A stretch of DNA of 64,000 bases from Sphingomonas vulcanisoli. Lineage in GTDB: Bacteria; Pseudomonadota; Alphaproteobacteria; Sphingomonadales; Sphingomonadaceae. This document shows, one piece after another, positions 42,375 to 51,182 of the stretch. The notes under the pieces are model-generated. The model did not search any database and was not told the DNA's origin. It worked only from the letters and a program-made list of their open reading frames with translations. Both the position numbers and the translations under genes were made by a program. How positions within the stretch are numbered: position 1 is the first letter of the stretch; every line of letters starts with the position of its first letter. The stretch covers positions 62,001 through 126,000 of the forward strand of contig NZ_JAAOZC010000004.1 in the NCBI RefSeq assembly GCF_011761305.1, read 5' to 3'.

Positions 42375-43772
42375 ATGCTCGTAGCTTCGCTCGCCACCCA
42401 GGACGATTTCGATGGTTGGCGGACACAGGCACGCGCGCTCGCCGCCGCGGAGGTGCCCGGCGCCGAGATCGAATGGCGCGTCGAGGGCCATGAAGGCGAT
42501 ATCTTCGCCGTGGCGGCCAGCACCCCCGCGCCCACCGAAGGCGCCGCCTTCCCCGTCCCCCGCGCCTTCGTGGCGCTGGCCGAGGATGTCGTGCTGCACA
42601 GCGATGCCGAGCGCTTTGCCTTGCTCTACGCCTTCCTAATTAGGCTCAAGCGGCGCGAGGCGAGCATGGAGGATCAGGCCGATCCCGCGCTCCGCCGGCT
42701 GGAGCATCTCGCCAAGGAGGTCCGCCGCGACATCCACAAGATGCGCGCCTTCCTGCGCTTCCGTGAAGTGGCCGAAGGCGAGGATGTGCGCTTCGTCGCC
42801 TGGTACGAGCCGGGGCACCATATCGTCCGCCGCAACGCCAGCTTCTTCCTCAACCGCTTCGCCAGCATGAAATGGACGATCCTGACGCCCGAGCTCTCGA
42901 TCAACTGGGACGGCGCGACGCTTTCGGAAGCCCCCGGCGCGACCCGCGCCGACGCTCCTGAAGGCGATCCGCTCGAGGACACGTGGAAGACCTATTACGC
43001 CTCGATCTTCAATCCGGCCCGCGTCAAGATCGACGCGATGCTGAAGGAGATGCCCAAGAAATATTGGAAGAATATGCCCGAAACCGCGTTGGTGCCCGGA
43101 TTGATCGCAGGCGCGCGGGCACGGGAGCTGGAGATGGTCGAGAAAAGCCGGCGCGAGGTGGGCGGCAACCGCCAAGCCGCCTGGGAGGCGCTGCGCGAAA
43201 AAGCCGCGCACTGCACCCGCTGCCACCTCTACAAACATGCTACGCAGACCGTGTTCGGCGAGGGACATGTCGATGCGCCGCTGATGTTCGTCGGTGAACA
43301 GCCCGGCGACCAGGAGGATCTGGCAGGGCACCCCTTCGTCGGGCCGGCGGGTCAGATGTTCAATCAGGCGCTAGCGGAGGCCGGGATCGATCGTGCCACC
43401 GCCTATGTCACCAATGCCGTCAAGCATTTCAAATTTGAACAGCGCGGCAAGCGCCGCATCCACTCTAAGCCCGATGGCGCCGAGATCGAGGCGTGCAAAT
43501 GGTGGATCGGGCAGGAGCGCGACATCGTCCAGCCTAAGCTGACCGTGGCGCTGGGCGCAACAGCGGCGCGATCTTTGCTCGGCCGGGTGGTGACAATCAG
43601 CGGCGCGCGCGGCATCCAGCACAGGCTGGCGGACGGGGGCGAGGCGATGGTCACCGTTCACCCGAGCTTCTTGCTCCGCATCCCCGAACGCGACCGCGCG
43701 GATACGGAATATCGCCGCTTCGTAGGGGATCTGAAACGGGTGCGTGAGCGGCTGGCGGAGTTGGTGGGGTGA
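42375..43772 (+). CDS. udgX: UdgX-type uracil-DNA-binding protein with DUF4130 domain
   Basis: 465 residues. The N-terminal half matches DUF4130 (ALLYAFLIRLKRREASMEDQADPALRRLEHLAKEVRRDIHKMRAFLRF ... WYEPGHHIVRRNASFF). The C-terminal half is a family-4-like uracil-DNA glycosylase: CTRC (iron-sulfur ligands), FVGEQPGDQEDLAGHPFVGPAGQ, and the special loop KRRIHSKP. In UdgX the histidine of KRRIH forms a covalent bond to the abasic sugar at uracil sites. A C-terminal HPSFLLRIPE is also seen. Its usual partner is the radical SAM gene at 36333. ATG at 42375. Confidence 0.93.
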   Translation: MLVASLATQDDFDGWRTQARALAAAEVPGAEIEWRVEGHEGDIFAVAASTPAPTEGAAFPVPRAFVALAEDVVLHSDAERFALLYAFLIRLKRREASMEDQADPALRRLEHLAKEVRRDIHKMRAFLRFREVAEGEDVRFVAWYEPGHHIVRRNASFFLNRFASMKWTILTPELSINWDGATLSEAPGATRADAPEGDPLEDTWKTYYASIFNPARVKIDAMLKEMPKKYWKNMPETALVPGLIAGARARELEMVEKSRREVGGNRQAAWEALREKAAHCTRCHLYKHATQTVFGEGHVDAPLMFVGEQPGDQEDLAGHPFVGPAGQMFNQALAEAGIDRATAYVTNAVKHFKFEQRGKRRIHSKPDGAEIEACKWWIGQERDIVQPKLTVALGATAARSLLGRVVTISGARGIQHRLADGGEAMVTVHPSFLLRIPERDRADTEYRRFVGDLKRVRERLAELVG

Positions 43773-43790
43773 GGCCGGCAGACATGAAAG

Positions 43791-43920
43791 CCCTCTCCCG
43801 CTTTCGCGGGAGAGGGTTGGGTGAGGGTCTTCTTACGTCTTCGATCCGAACACAGAAGACCCTCACCTCCCACCGCTACGCGGCGGGCCCCTCCTCTCCC
43901 CCGAAAGCGGGAGAGGGTTG
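43791..43920. repeat. Composite palindromic repeat upstream of the deacetylase gene
   Basis: Hairpin CCTCTCCCGC ... GCGGGAGAGG at the left end, then a longer inverted pairing with GGTCTTCT / AGAAGACC and the right arm CGAAAGCGGGAGAGGG. The right arm ends 6 bp before the ATG of the next gene and offers its ribosome-binding site. Confidence 0.8.
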
Positions 43921-43923
43921 ACC

Positions 43924-44871
43924 ATGCTCCACGTCGTCCACCATCCCGATTACGTCTCGCCCGCCGCCACCGGTAGCCGCTTCCGTTTCGATAAATATGG
44001 GTTGGTGATGGAAGCGCTGGCGGAAAGCGGCCGGCCTTACGAGGTCCACACGCCCGAGCCGATGCCGCGCGCCTGGATGGAGGCAGTGCATGATCCCGCT
44101 TATGTCGAGGAGGTGCTGACCGCGACCGTGCCGCCCGAAAAGGCGCGGCGCATCGGCTTCCCGATCACGCCCCGCATCGCCCGGCGGTCTCTGCTATCGG
44201 TGGGAGGCACCTATCTCGCCGCGCGTTTGGCACTCGAGCACGGCGTCGCCGCCAATGCTGCCGGCGGCAGCCATCATGCGCTGGCGGATACCGGCGCGGG
44301 CTATTGCGTGTTCAACGATCTCGCCATCGCCGCCCACCGGCTGATCGCCGAGCGCCATGCACATCGTATCCTGATCCTCGATTGCGATGTTCACCAAGGC
44401 GACGGCACGGCCAGCCTCATGGCGGGCCGATCGGACATCTTCACACTCTCGCTTCACGCCGAGAAGAATTTCCCCGCGCGCAAGGCCCGCTCTTCGCGCG
44501 ACGTACCCCTGCCCGATGCCGTCGGTGACGCGGCCTATCTGGCGATCCTCGCGGAAGAGCTGCGCGCCGCGATCGATAGCTTCACGCCCGATTGTATTCT
44601 CTACCAGGCCGGCGTCGATCCTCATGGGGAGGATCGCCTCGGACGTCTCGCGCTGACCGACCAAGGCCTGATCGCGCGCGACACCTACGTCGGCCGCCTC
44701 GCTGCCCAGCTTGGCCTACCGATCGCAAGTACCTTGGGCGGGGGCTATGGCGAGGATCGCATGGAGGTCGCACGCCGCCACGCCCGTGCGATGCTGACGC
44801 TCGGCGACGCCTATCGCGTGATCGATTTTTCCGATGGAAATGGCGATCAACCGTTGAAAGTTCGTTGCTGA
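43924..44871 (+). CDS. Histone deacetylase-family (class II-like) amidohydrolase
   Basis: 315 residues. Zinc-dependent deacetylase fold: HHPDYVSPAATGSRFRFDKYGLV, AGGSHHALADTGAGYCVFNDLAIAA (the double His), LILDCDVHQGDGTASLM (zinc ligands Asp and His), LSLHAEKNFPA and YQAGVDPHGEDRLGRL (third ligand). Bacterial members remove acetyl groups from polyamines or other small amines and proteins; the substrate is open. ATG at 43924 has GGGAGAGGG from the repeat as Shine-Dalgarno. Confidence 0.92.
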   Translation: MLHVVHHPDYVSPAATGSRFRFDKYGLVMEALAESGRPYEVHTPEPMPRAWMEAVHDPAYVEEVLTATVPPEKARRIGFPITPRIARRSLLSVGGTYLAARLALEHGVAANAAGGSHHALADTGAGYCVFNDLAIAAHRLIAERHAHRILILDCDVHQGDGTASLMAGRSDIFTLSLHAEKNFPARKARSSRDVPLPDAVGDAAYLAILAEELRAAIDSFTPDCILYQAGVDPHGEDRLGRLALTDQGLIARDTYVGRLAAQLGLPIASTLGGGYGEDRMEVARRHARAMLTLGDAYRVIDFSDGNGDQPLKVRC

Positions 44872-44918
44872 ACCAAGTCGATCTCCCTAAACAATCGTGA
44901 TCAGGAGGAACGCTGGCC

Positions 44919-45206
44919 TTGGATCACCCTGCGAGACGAACCCGCCGCCAGAAGATTTTTCAGCCATTCATCCTTGTCGGCCCGCGTGGGGAACGCCGCG
45001 CTCACTTGCTCGACATTTCGGAGAATGGCGCGCTGATCCATTGTGATCCGAGTTGCGATAAGGGCGCGCTCGTTCAAATCAAACTCCCGGACCGATCGCT
45101 GGGCGCAAAGGTGGCATGGTCCGCATCGCCACACTTCGGCGTTATTTTCGCGCAACCGCTTTCGGCAAACGCGCTCAGCGCGCTTCTGCAAGCCAAGGCG
45201 CTATAA
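44919..45206 (+). CDS. PilZ-domain protein
   Basis: 95 residues with the short PilZ pattern: RTRRQKIFQPFILV (the usual RxxxR near the start), DISENGALIHCD (the DxSxxG motif) and LGAKVAWSASPHFGVIFAQPL. PilZ proteins bind cyclic di-GMP. The start is TTG, with AGGAGG 10 bases upstream. Its stop is adjacent to that of the convergent small gene. Confidence 0.85.
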   Translation: MDHPARRTRRQKIFQPFILVGPRGERRAHLLDISENGALIHCDPSCDKGALVQIKLPDRSLGAKVAWSASPHFGVIFAQPLSANALSALLQAKAL

Positions 45207-45383
45207 ACCGGGTTTGCCGGGCTCCGATTCCTTCTTCCGTACCCGCTTGATCAGCGCATAGGCCCCCGCCGCAACACCCACCCCTAGCGCGGCGCTTCCC
45301 GCTATCGCCAGCCCGCTCTCCGCCGCTGCCTCGGCCAGCAGCACCATGAATTCGCCTACCGCGCCGGCTACGCCCAGCATCAT
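45201..45383 (-). CDS. Small membrane protein downstream of smc (60 aa)
   Basis: 60 residues: MMLGVAGAVGEFMVLLAEAAAESGLAIAGSAALGVGVAAGAYALIKRVRKKESEPG. One or two glycine/alanine-rich hydrophobic helices and a basic cytoplasmic tail. The start overlaps the stop of the previous gene (ATGA). Unknown function; it might be a small inner-membrane protein. Confidence 0.6.
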   Translation of the reverse strand: MMLGVAGAVGEFMVLLAEAAAESGLAIAGSAALGVGVAAGAYALIKRVRKKESEPGKPGL

Positions 45384-45613
45384 TCCGGCCGTTCGAATTC
45401 GGAAACGATGCGGTCCCCACCGCGCAGCAGGGTGCCACCCGCGTGCGCGCTGCAGGCGGTTTCGGCCTCGGCCAGTGTCGGGAAGGTCGCGACCGTGCGC
45501 CAGTCCCACCAATAGCCCGCCTGCGCCAGATAGCAGTCGCGCGTGCCCCGGCCCGAGATCAGCGCCTCCCAGATCGATCGGCGCTGGTGGACGACGCGAT
45601 ACCGCTTGGCCAT
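45380..45613 (-). CDS. Small hypothetical protein after smc (77 aa)
   Basis: 77 residues: AKRYRVVHQRRSIWEALISGRGTRDCYLAQAGYWWDWRTVATFPTLAEAETACSAHAG. It has two cysteines and a compact mixed fold, no signal peptide. The ATG overlaps the smc stop (ATGA), so expression depends on smc translation. No family recognised. Confidence 0.6.
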   Translation of the reverse strand: MAKRYRVVHQRRSIWEALISGRGTRDCYLAQAGYWWDWRTVATFPTLAEAETACSAHAGGTLLRGGDRIVSEFERPE

Positions 45614-48600
45614 CACTCCGCCGCCAGCAATTGCTCGGCCCCGCCGAGATCGACCGAGACCAGGCGCGAGATGCCGCGCTCGATCATCGTCACGCCGAAC
45701 AGGCGGTGCATCCGGCTCATCGTTACCGCATTATGGGTGACGACCAGATAACGGGTTTCGGTTTCGCGCGTCATGGCGAGCAACAGATCGCAGAAACGCT
45801 CGATGTTTGCATCATCCAACGGCGCATCCACCTCATCGAGCACGCAGATCGGCGCGGGATTGGTGAGGAACAGCGCGAAAATCAGCGCGACAGCGGTCAG
45901 CGCCTGCTCGCCGCCCGACAGCAAGGTGAGGCTGCCGAGCCGCTTGCCGGGCGGCTGCGCCATGATCTCCAGCCCCGCCTCCAGCGGGTCTTCGGAGTCG
46001 ATCAGCGCGAGATGCGCTTCGCCACCGTTGAACAGCGTGGTAAACAGGCGACGGAAGTGACCGTCGACCGCCTCGAACGCCGCGATCAGCCGCTGGCGGC
46101 CCTCGCGGTTGAGGCTGCCGATCGATCCGCGCAACCGGTTGACCGCCTGGCCGAGCTCGTCGCGCTCGGCGGCATTGGTGGCGCGGCTCGCTTCAAGCTC
46201 GGCCAATTCGCTTTCGGCGACGAGATTGACCGGACCCAGCCGCTCGCGGTCCGCAACCGCGCGATCGTGCCGCGCGCTCTCGTCCTCGGCCGCGCGAAGA
46301 TCGGCGGCGTCGAAGCCGATCGTGTCGGGCAGCGTGGCGGCGGGGCATTGGAAGCGATCGCCGGCCAGGCGGCTCAGCTCGCTGCGCCGTTGCTCCTGAT
46401 GCTCGGCATTGGCGGCGAGCGTGGCGCGCGCTTCGCGGGCGAGGCTGAGCTGTTCCTGCGCGGCGGCGGTGAGCGTCTCGATCCGGCGAAGTTCGGCCTC
46501 GGCCGCCGCTTCCGCCTCTCGCGCGGCGCGGGCTGCCGTCTCGGCGGTGGCGAGCCGGGCGTCCGCAGCGACCATCGCCTCCGTCAACGCAGCGGGCTTC
46601 TGGGCGAGCGCGCCATGTTCCTTTTCGGCGGCATCGCGGCGCTTGCCCATCTCAGCGATCCGCCCGGCGGCATCGCCCGCCCGCGAGCGCCAGCCCTTGG
46701 CCTCCGCGCGCGCCGCCTGCTGGCGCTGCTGATCACGGCCCAACTGCGCATTGAACGTCGCCAGGCGCTCGCGCGCCGCGGCCTGCATCGCCCGGCCAGC
46801 CTCGGCCTGCGCCTGTAGCGCCGACAAGGCGGTCTCGCTCGCCGATCGATCCGGCAGCGCCGCCACCGCATCGGCGGCTTGCGCTTCGGCTGCCTTAGCT
46901 TCGTTCAATTCCTCGTCGGCGCGAACACGCTGTTGCGCGATCGCCGCCAGCTGCGCCGCATGCCGATCGAGCGCGCCCTGAGCGGCATCCTCGGCACGGG
47001 CAGCGGCGCGGGCAGCCTGCTCGGCCTCCACGCCGGCGCCGCGCGCGGCGTCGATCGCCTGCCGGGCGCTGCCTTCCTCGGTGCGCGCGCTTTCCAAGGC
47101 CTTGCTGCTTTCGTCCGCTGTAGAGCGCACGGCGGGAAGCTCGCGCTCCAACTCCGCAAGGCGATTGACCCGGACAAGCCGCTCTGCCGCCGCCGCGCCG
47201 ACATCCCGCGCGACGAACCCATCCCAGCGCCGCAGCGCGCCCGCCTTGGTGACCAGCCGCTGGCCCGCCGCCAGCCGTTGGCCGCCATCATCCTCGACCA
47301 CGGCAACCTGAGCGAGCCTGCGGGCAAGAGCGTCCGCGCCCGAAACATGGTCCGCCAGCCGCTCGACACCTTCCGGCAGCGCCGGATCAGCCGCGTCGAT
47401 CGCGGCCCCCACCCAGCCGCGCGGCCCCTGGCCCAGCGGCGCATCGAGATCGTCGCCGAGCGCCGCCGCCAGCGCGCGCTCATAGCCCGGCGTCACCTTG
47501 AGCGTGGTCACCACGCCCTTGCCCGCATCGCGCTGCAGCCCGGCGGTGAGCGCCTTGATCTCGCTCTCGATCCGTGCGCGGGCTGCAGCGGCGATCGCCG
47601 CATCATTCTCCGCCGCCGCGCGCTGCTGCGCGGCCTGCTCGCGCGCCGCCTCGGCCGAGGCCAACGCCTCCGCCGACGCCGCGAGGTTGGCCGCCGCTGT
47701 CTTTCCAGCCTCCCGCGCCTGATCCAGCGCAGCCGCCAAAGGCGCCGCTGCCCCGGCGGCCTCGGCTTCGCGCGCGATCCGCGCCGACTCGCCTTCGGCG
47801 CGCTGCAGCCGCTGCCGGGACGCCGCCAAGGCCGCCTGAGCCACCCGCGCATCCGCCTGTTCGGAGGCAACCCGCGCCAGCGCCTGCGCCACCGCCACCT
47901 CGGCATCCCGCACCGTGCGCTCGGCCTCCGCCACCGCCGCCTCAAGGCCGCCGCGCGCACTCTCAGCCTTGGCGAGCTCACGCCCGAGCGCCTTGTCCTC
48001 CTCCTCCAGCGCACGGAGCGCCGCGGTGGCATCGATCGCCAGCCGGTCCTCGCGCTCCCGATCAAGCGCCAACATGTCGAGCTGGCCCGCGAGTTCACGC
48101 AGCCGCCGTTCCACCGAAATCTTCTCGCCGCGCAGCCCTTCCAGAGCCTGCCGCGCATCGCCCAGGGCATCGCGCGCGACATCGGCGGCGGCCCGCGCCT
48201 CCGCCATCGCCGTCACCGCCTGGCCGGCATGCGCCGCTGCGGCGCGCTGCTGCTCGGCGGCATTCTGCACTGCCTGCTCGGCCAGCCCGGCGCGCGCGCG
48301 GGCCTGCTCTGCGGCAGCCGCAGCCTCCCGCCAGCGCGCGAACAGGCTGCGCGCCTCGGCGATGCGGATTTCCTCGGAAAGCGCGCGGTAGCGTTCGGCG
48401 GCGCGGGCCTGGCGACGCAGCACATTGGCGCGCGCCTCCATCTCGCCGAGCATCTCGTCGAGCCGCTCGAGGTTGGTTTCGGTCTGGCGCAGCTTGATCT
48501 CGGCCTCGCGGCGGCGGACGTGGAGGCCGGCGATCCCCGCCGCTTCCTCCAGCATCTGGCGCCGCTCCGTCGGCTTGGCGGCGATCACCGCCGCGATCCG

Positions 48601-49011
48601 CCCCTGGCTGACCAGAGCAGGCGAATGCGCACCCGTCGCGGCATCGGCGAACAGCAGCGCCACATCGCGCTGGCGCACATCCCTGCCATTGAGCCGATAG
48701 GCCGATCCAGCGCCGCGCTCGATCCGGCGGACAACCTCCTGCTCGCCATCTGCGGTCTCGGCGAGCAACGACACCTCCGCGAAGTCGCGCGCGGGCCGCG
48801 TCGAGGTGCCCGCGAAGATGACATCCTCCATGCCGCCGCCGCGCAGCGATTTCGGACTGCCCTCGCCCATCACCCAGCGGATTGCTTCCAGCAGATTGGA
48901 CTTGCCGCAGCCGTTGGGGCCGACGACCCCCGTCAGCCCCGGCTCGATCAGCAATTCAACGGGCTCTACAAAGCTCTTGAAGCCCGCGAGCCTGACCTTC
49001 TTGATCCGCAT
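45613..49011 (-). CDS. smc: Chromosome segregation ATPase SMC
   Basis: 1132 residues. N-terminal ATPase half: MRIKKVRLAGFKSFVEPVELLIEPGLTGVVGPNGCGKSNLLEAIRWVMGE (Walker A GPNGCGKS). Long coiled coils rich in Ala, Glu and Arg flank a hinge (about GVVTTLKVTPGYERALAAALGDDLDAPLG). The C-terminal half has the signature LLSGGEQALTAVALIFALFL and Walker B ICVLDEVDAPLDDANIERF. It organises the chromosome and drives segregation with ScpAB. Shorter than many SMCs because of a reduced coiled coil. Followed by two overlapping tiny genes. Confidence 0.98.
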   Translation of the reverse strand: MRIKKVRLAGFKSFVEPVELLIEPGLTGVVGPNGCGKSNLLEAIRWVMGEGSPKSLRGGGMEDVIFAGTSTRPARDFAEVSLLAETADGEQEVVRRIERGAGSAYRLNGRDVRQRDVALLFADAATGAHSPALVSQGRIAAVIAAKPTERRQMLEEAAGIAGLHVRRREAEIKLRQTETNLERLDEMLGEMEARANVLRRQARAAERYRALSEEIRIAEARSLFARWREAAAAAEQARARAGLAEQAVQNAAEQQRAAAAHAGQAVTAMAEARAAADVARDALGDARQALEGLRGEKISVERRLRELAGQLDMLALDREREDRLAIDATAALRALEEEDKALGRELAKAESARGGLEAAVAEAERTVRDAEVAVAQALARVASEQADARVAQAALAASRQRLQRAEGESARIAREAEAAGAAAPLAAALDQAREAGKTAAANLAASAEALASAEAAREQAAQQRAAAENDAAIAAAARARIESEIKALTAGLQRDAGKGVVTTLKVTPGYERALAAALGDDLDAPLGQGPRGWVGAAIDAADPALPEGVERLADHVSGADALARRLAQVAVVEDDGGQRLAAGQRLVTKAGALRRWDGFVARDVGAAAAERLVRVNRLAELERELPAVRSTADESSKALESARTEEGSARQAIDAARGAGVEAEQAARAAARAEDAAQGALDRHAAQLAAIAQQRVRADEELNEAKAAEAQAADAVAALPDRSASETALSALQAQAEAGRAMQAAARERLATFNAQLGRDQQRQQAARAEAKGWRSRAGDAAGRIAEMGKRRDAAEKEHGALAQKPAALTEAMVAADARLATAETAARAAREAEAAAEAELRRIETLTAAAQEQLSLAREARATLAANAEHQEQRRSELSRLAGDRFQCPAATLPDTIGFDAADLRAAEDESARHDRAVADRERLGPVNLVAESELAELEASRATNAAERDELGQAVNRLRGSIGSLNREGRQRLIAAFEAVDGHFRRLFTTLFNGGEAHLALIDSEDPLEAGLEIMAQPPGKRLGSLTLLSGGEQALTAVALIFALFLTNPAPICVLDEVDAPLDDANIERFCDLLLAMTRETETRYLVVTHNAVTMSRMHRLFGVTMIERGISRLVSVDLGGAEQLLAAE

Positions 49012-49035
49012 GAGCCCCCCGGCGCTTCTATCTGC

Positions 49036-49138
49036 GGTTCAGCGGAGCTGAACCGAGGCGGCACCAGCCCGCTCCCCCACCCGGCCTCCCAACGGCAGTA
49101 TCATCTGGGAGGCCGGGTGGGGGAGCGGGCCGGTGCCG
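49036..49138. repeat. Hairpin and long inverted repeat between smc and the DsbA-like lipoprotein gene
   Basis: GGTTCAGC / GCTGAACC (49036-49054, 3-base loop) is followed by a 33-bp near-perfect inverted repeat: arms 49059-49091 and 49106-49138 with core GCTCCCCCACCCGGCCTCCCA. It is likely a mobile palindromic element and also a transcription terminator. Confidence 0.8.
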
Positions 49139-49148
49139 CACCTAGACA

Positions 49149-49901
49149 TCAGCCGATCATCTGCGTCAGCTTGGCATCCAGCGCCGGCCACGTCGAGACG
49201 TCGCTCTGCAGCACGCCGTTGAGGAAGAAGCTCGGCGTCTGGTTGACGCCGTCCTTGGTCTGGGCACGATCCTGCGTCGCCGAAAGCTGATCCTGTGCCT
49301 TCTGATCGGCCAGGCACTTCTCCGCCTGCGCGCGCGGCAGCCCGCGCGCGGCGAACCAGGGGAACAGGCCCATCGTATCGAGCAATTTCTGGAACTGCTG
49401 CTGCGGCGGCAGCCCCTGCAGCGCCTGATTGTCCGCCGGCGTCATCGCGATCAGCGGCGCCATGAAGGCGTCCTGCCCCGCATAGATCTGCTTGGTCAAA
49501 GCGAAGAAGGGTTCGGCGCCGCGGCACATCATCAGCAAGGTGATCGGCGCATCCGGCCCATGGATCAGGAAGGAGCGGAATTCGTAGGAGACCTTGCCGG
49601 TCGAGACATATTTCTGCGGCAGCGCATCGCCGCCCTCATCCTCGAACTTCTTGCAATGCGGGCAGGTGAAGGAGGCATATTCGACGATCTTCACCGGCGC
49701 ATCGGGATTGCCCATGCGCACGCCGCCTTCCGGCGTCACGCTCACGACATCGGTCCAGCTCTTGCCTGCGGGCGGCGGCACCGCGGCGGCGGTCACGTGA
49801 TCGGTCGTCGCGCTCGGTGTATCCTGCTTCTTGCCGCAGGCCGCGAGCGCAAGGAAGGCGGTGGCGGCAAGCGCCAGCGAACGGGCTTTCATCTTCGTCA
49901 T
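49149..49901 (-). CDS. DsbA-family thiol oxidoreductase lipoprotein
   Basis: 250 residues. Lipoprotein signal ending LALAAC. The thioredoxin-like domain has the active site FTCPHCKKFEDE (CPHC), a DsbA-type helical insert and the cis-proline region NQTPSFFLNGV. It would form or isomerise disulfides in the periplasm. The start overlaps the stop of the upstream DsbA-like gene (ATGA). Two consecutive DsbA-like genes after dciA are a conserved sphingomonad arrangement. Confidence 0.92.
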   Translation of the reverse strand: MTKMKARSLALAATAFLALAACGKKQDTPSATTDHVTAAAVPPPAGKSWTDVVSVTPEGGVRMGNPDAPVKIVEYASFTCPHCKKFEDEGGDALPQKYVSTGKVSYEFRSFLIHGPDAPITLLMMCRGAEPFFALTKQIYAGQDAFMAPLIAMTPADNQALQGLPPQQQFQKLLDTMGLFPWFAARGLPRAQAEKCLADQKAQDQLSATQDRAQTKDGVNQTPSFFLNGVLQSDVSTWPALDAKLTQMIG

Positions 49902-50605
49902 CCTTTGGGGTGGCCGCTCTTTGCCAGAGCGGCGGCGAGGGCTTTGTCGAGATCGGACCAGGCGCCGATCGGAGGAGTCATCGCGCCGTTGATCGCAAAA
50001 GCGGGCGTGCCCGGGAAGCCGGGCATATTCCAGATTTCCTGGCCACGCTGGCCGATCAGTTTCTGCTCCGCCGTGTTGGACAGGCAGGCGTCGGCCCGCG
50101 CCGGGGCGAGGCCATGCCTGGCGAAAAAGACATCGAGACCCGCGCCCTTGGCCGCCGCCTTGCCCGCTTCAGCCTCGCTGAGCTTGCTCAGATCGGGCGA
50201 AGTCGCCACCCAATCATTGGCCTTCTGCTCCCAATCCCCCTGCGCCGCATAAAGCGCCGGCTTGACCGCGAAGAAGGCACGTGGCCCGGCGCAGCGCGCG
50301 AGCGTAGTGGCGAGCATATCGAACCCATCGCGGATCGCGACCCGCACCTCATAGCTGACCAGGCCGGGCTTGATATATTTGGGCACCAGCGGCCCCGCGG
50401 TGCTTTCGAAAACGGCGCAGTGCGGGCAGGTGAAGGACAGATATTCGATCAGCTTCACCGGCGCATTGGGATTGCCCTGGAGGAAGGAACCCGAAGGCGT
50501 GCGGACCGCGACCTGCGACCAATCCTTGACCGGGGGCGCTGCGTTCGCGGGCGCCAGCGAGACGAGCGCCGCAAGCGCGGCGATACAGCGGAGGACAAGC
50601 TTCAA
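49898..50605 (-). CDS. Periplasmic DsbA-family thiol oxidoreductase
   Basis: 235 residues. Signal peptide MKLVLRCIAALAALVSLAPANA; active site FTCPHCAVFES (CPHC); cis-proline region FPGTPAFAINGAM. It is closely related in layout to the next gene, probably a duplication. The TTG start at 50605 is supported by GCAGGAGC upstream and by the TTGA overlap with the dciA stop. A longer open frame upstream belongs to dciA read in another frame. Confidence 0.9.
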   Translation of the reverse strand: MKLVLRCIAALAALVSLAPANAAPPVKDWSQVAVRTPSGSFLQGNPNAPVKLIEYLSFTCPHCAVFESTAGPLVPKYIKPGLVSYEVRVAIRDGFDMLATTLARCAGPRAFFAVKPALYAAQGDWEQKANDWVATSPDLSKLSEAEAGKAAAKGAGLDVFFARHGLAPARADACLSNTAEQKLIGQRGQEIWNMPGFPGTPAFAINGAMTPPIGAWSDLDKALAAALAKSGHPKG

Positions 50606-51168
50606 TCGTTGCTCCTGCGGCGATCTCCGTCGCCAATTTTGGGGAGGCCTTCGCTCGCCCCGAGCGCGGCGGCGAGGTTGGAAAGGCAGGCGTGCAGTTC
50701 GGGGTCGGCGATTGTGCGCAGACTGTCGCCAAGCGCGGCGGGGATGGTCTTGAGCGACGGCGGCGCGCGCCGCGGTGCGGGCTTGGTCACCGCGGTCTGG
50801 CGGATCGCGATGCGCGCCACCGCGGGATAACCGAAGAACATGTTGACCCGCTCGACGATCGTGGGCGCGACATGCTGCATCATCGTCGCATGCGCGCCCT
50901 CGACCGTGAGATTGAGCACGCCGTCGCTGCGCTTGCCCCCGGGAAAGCGGATCGATTCGGGATGCGAGACGCCCGCGTAACGGGGCCCCACGATCTCGGC
51001 CCAGCGGCTCACCACCGCCGATTGCACGAAGCCGAACTTGCGGAAGGCGGTGCCCCCGATGGTCGGCAGCATCTCGGAGACCGAGCGCGTGCCCATGGCG
51101 CGCGGCGCATCGCCCGGCTTGGCCTTGGAGGGCGCTCGACTCTTCCGTTCCGTCACGGCTCCGCCCAT
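50602..51168 (-). CDS. dciA: DciA-like (DUF721) protein
   Basis: 188 residues. The DUF721 domain (VSEMLPTIGGTAFRKFGFVQSAVVSRWAEIVGPRYAGVSHPESIRFP ... LNLTVEGAHATMMQHVAPTIVERVNMFFGYPAVARIAIRQT) matches DciA, the helicase operator that loads DnaB in most bacteria lacking DnaC/DnaI. The C-terminus is low-complexity. Divergent from mutY (14 bp gap) and overlapping the DsbA-like gene. Confidence 0.88.
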   Translation of the reverse strand: MGGAVTERKSRAPSKAKPGDAPRAMGTRSVSEMLPTIGGTAFRKFGFVQSAVVSRWAEIVGPRYAGVSHPESIRFPGGKRSDGVLNLTVEGAHATMMQHVAPTIVERVNMFFGYPAVARIAIRQTAVTKPAPRRAPPSLKTIPAALGDSLRTIADPELHACLSNLAAALGASEGLPKIGDGDRRRSND

Positions 51169-51182
51169 GCCATAGGCGTGCC

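Noticed and set aside
46879-49290. 800-codon + strand open frame opposite smc
   Set aside because: Arg/Ala/Leu-rich antisense of the Ala/Glu-rich SMC coiled coil; no ribosome-binding site and no family motif.
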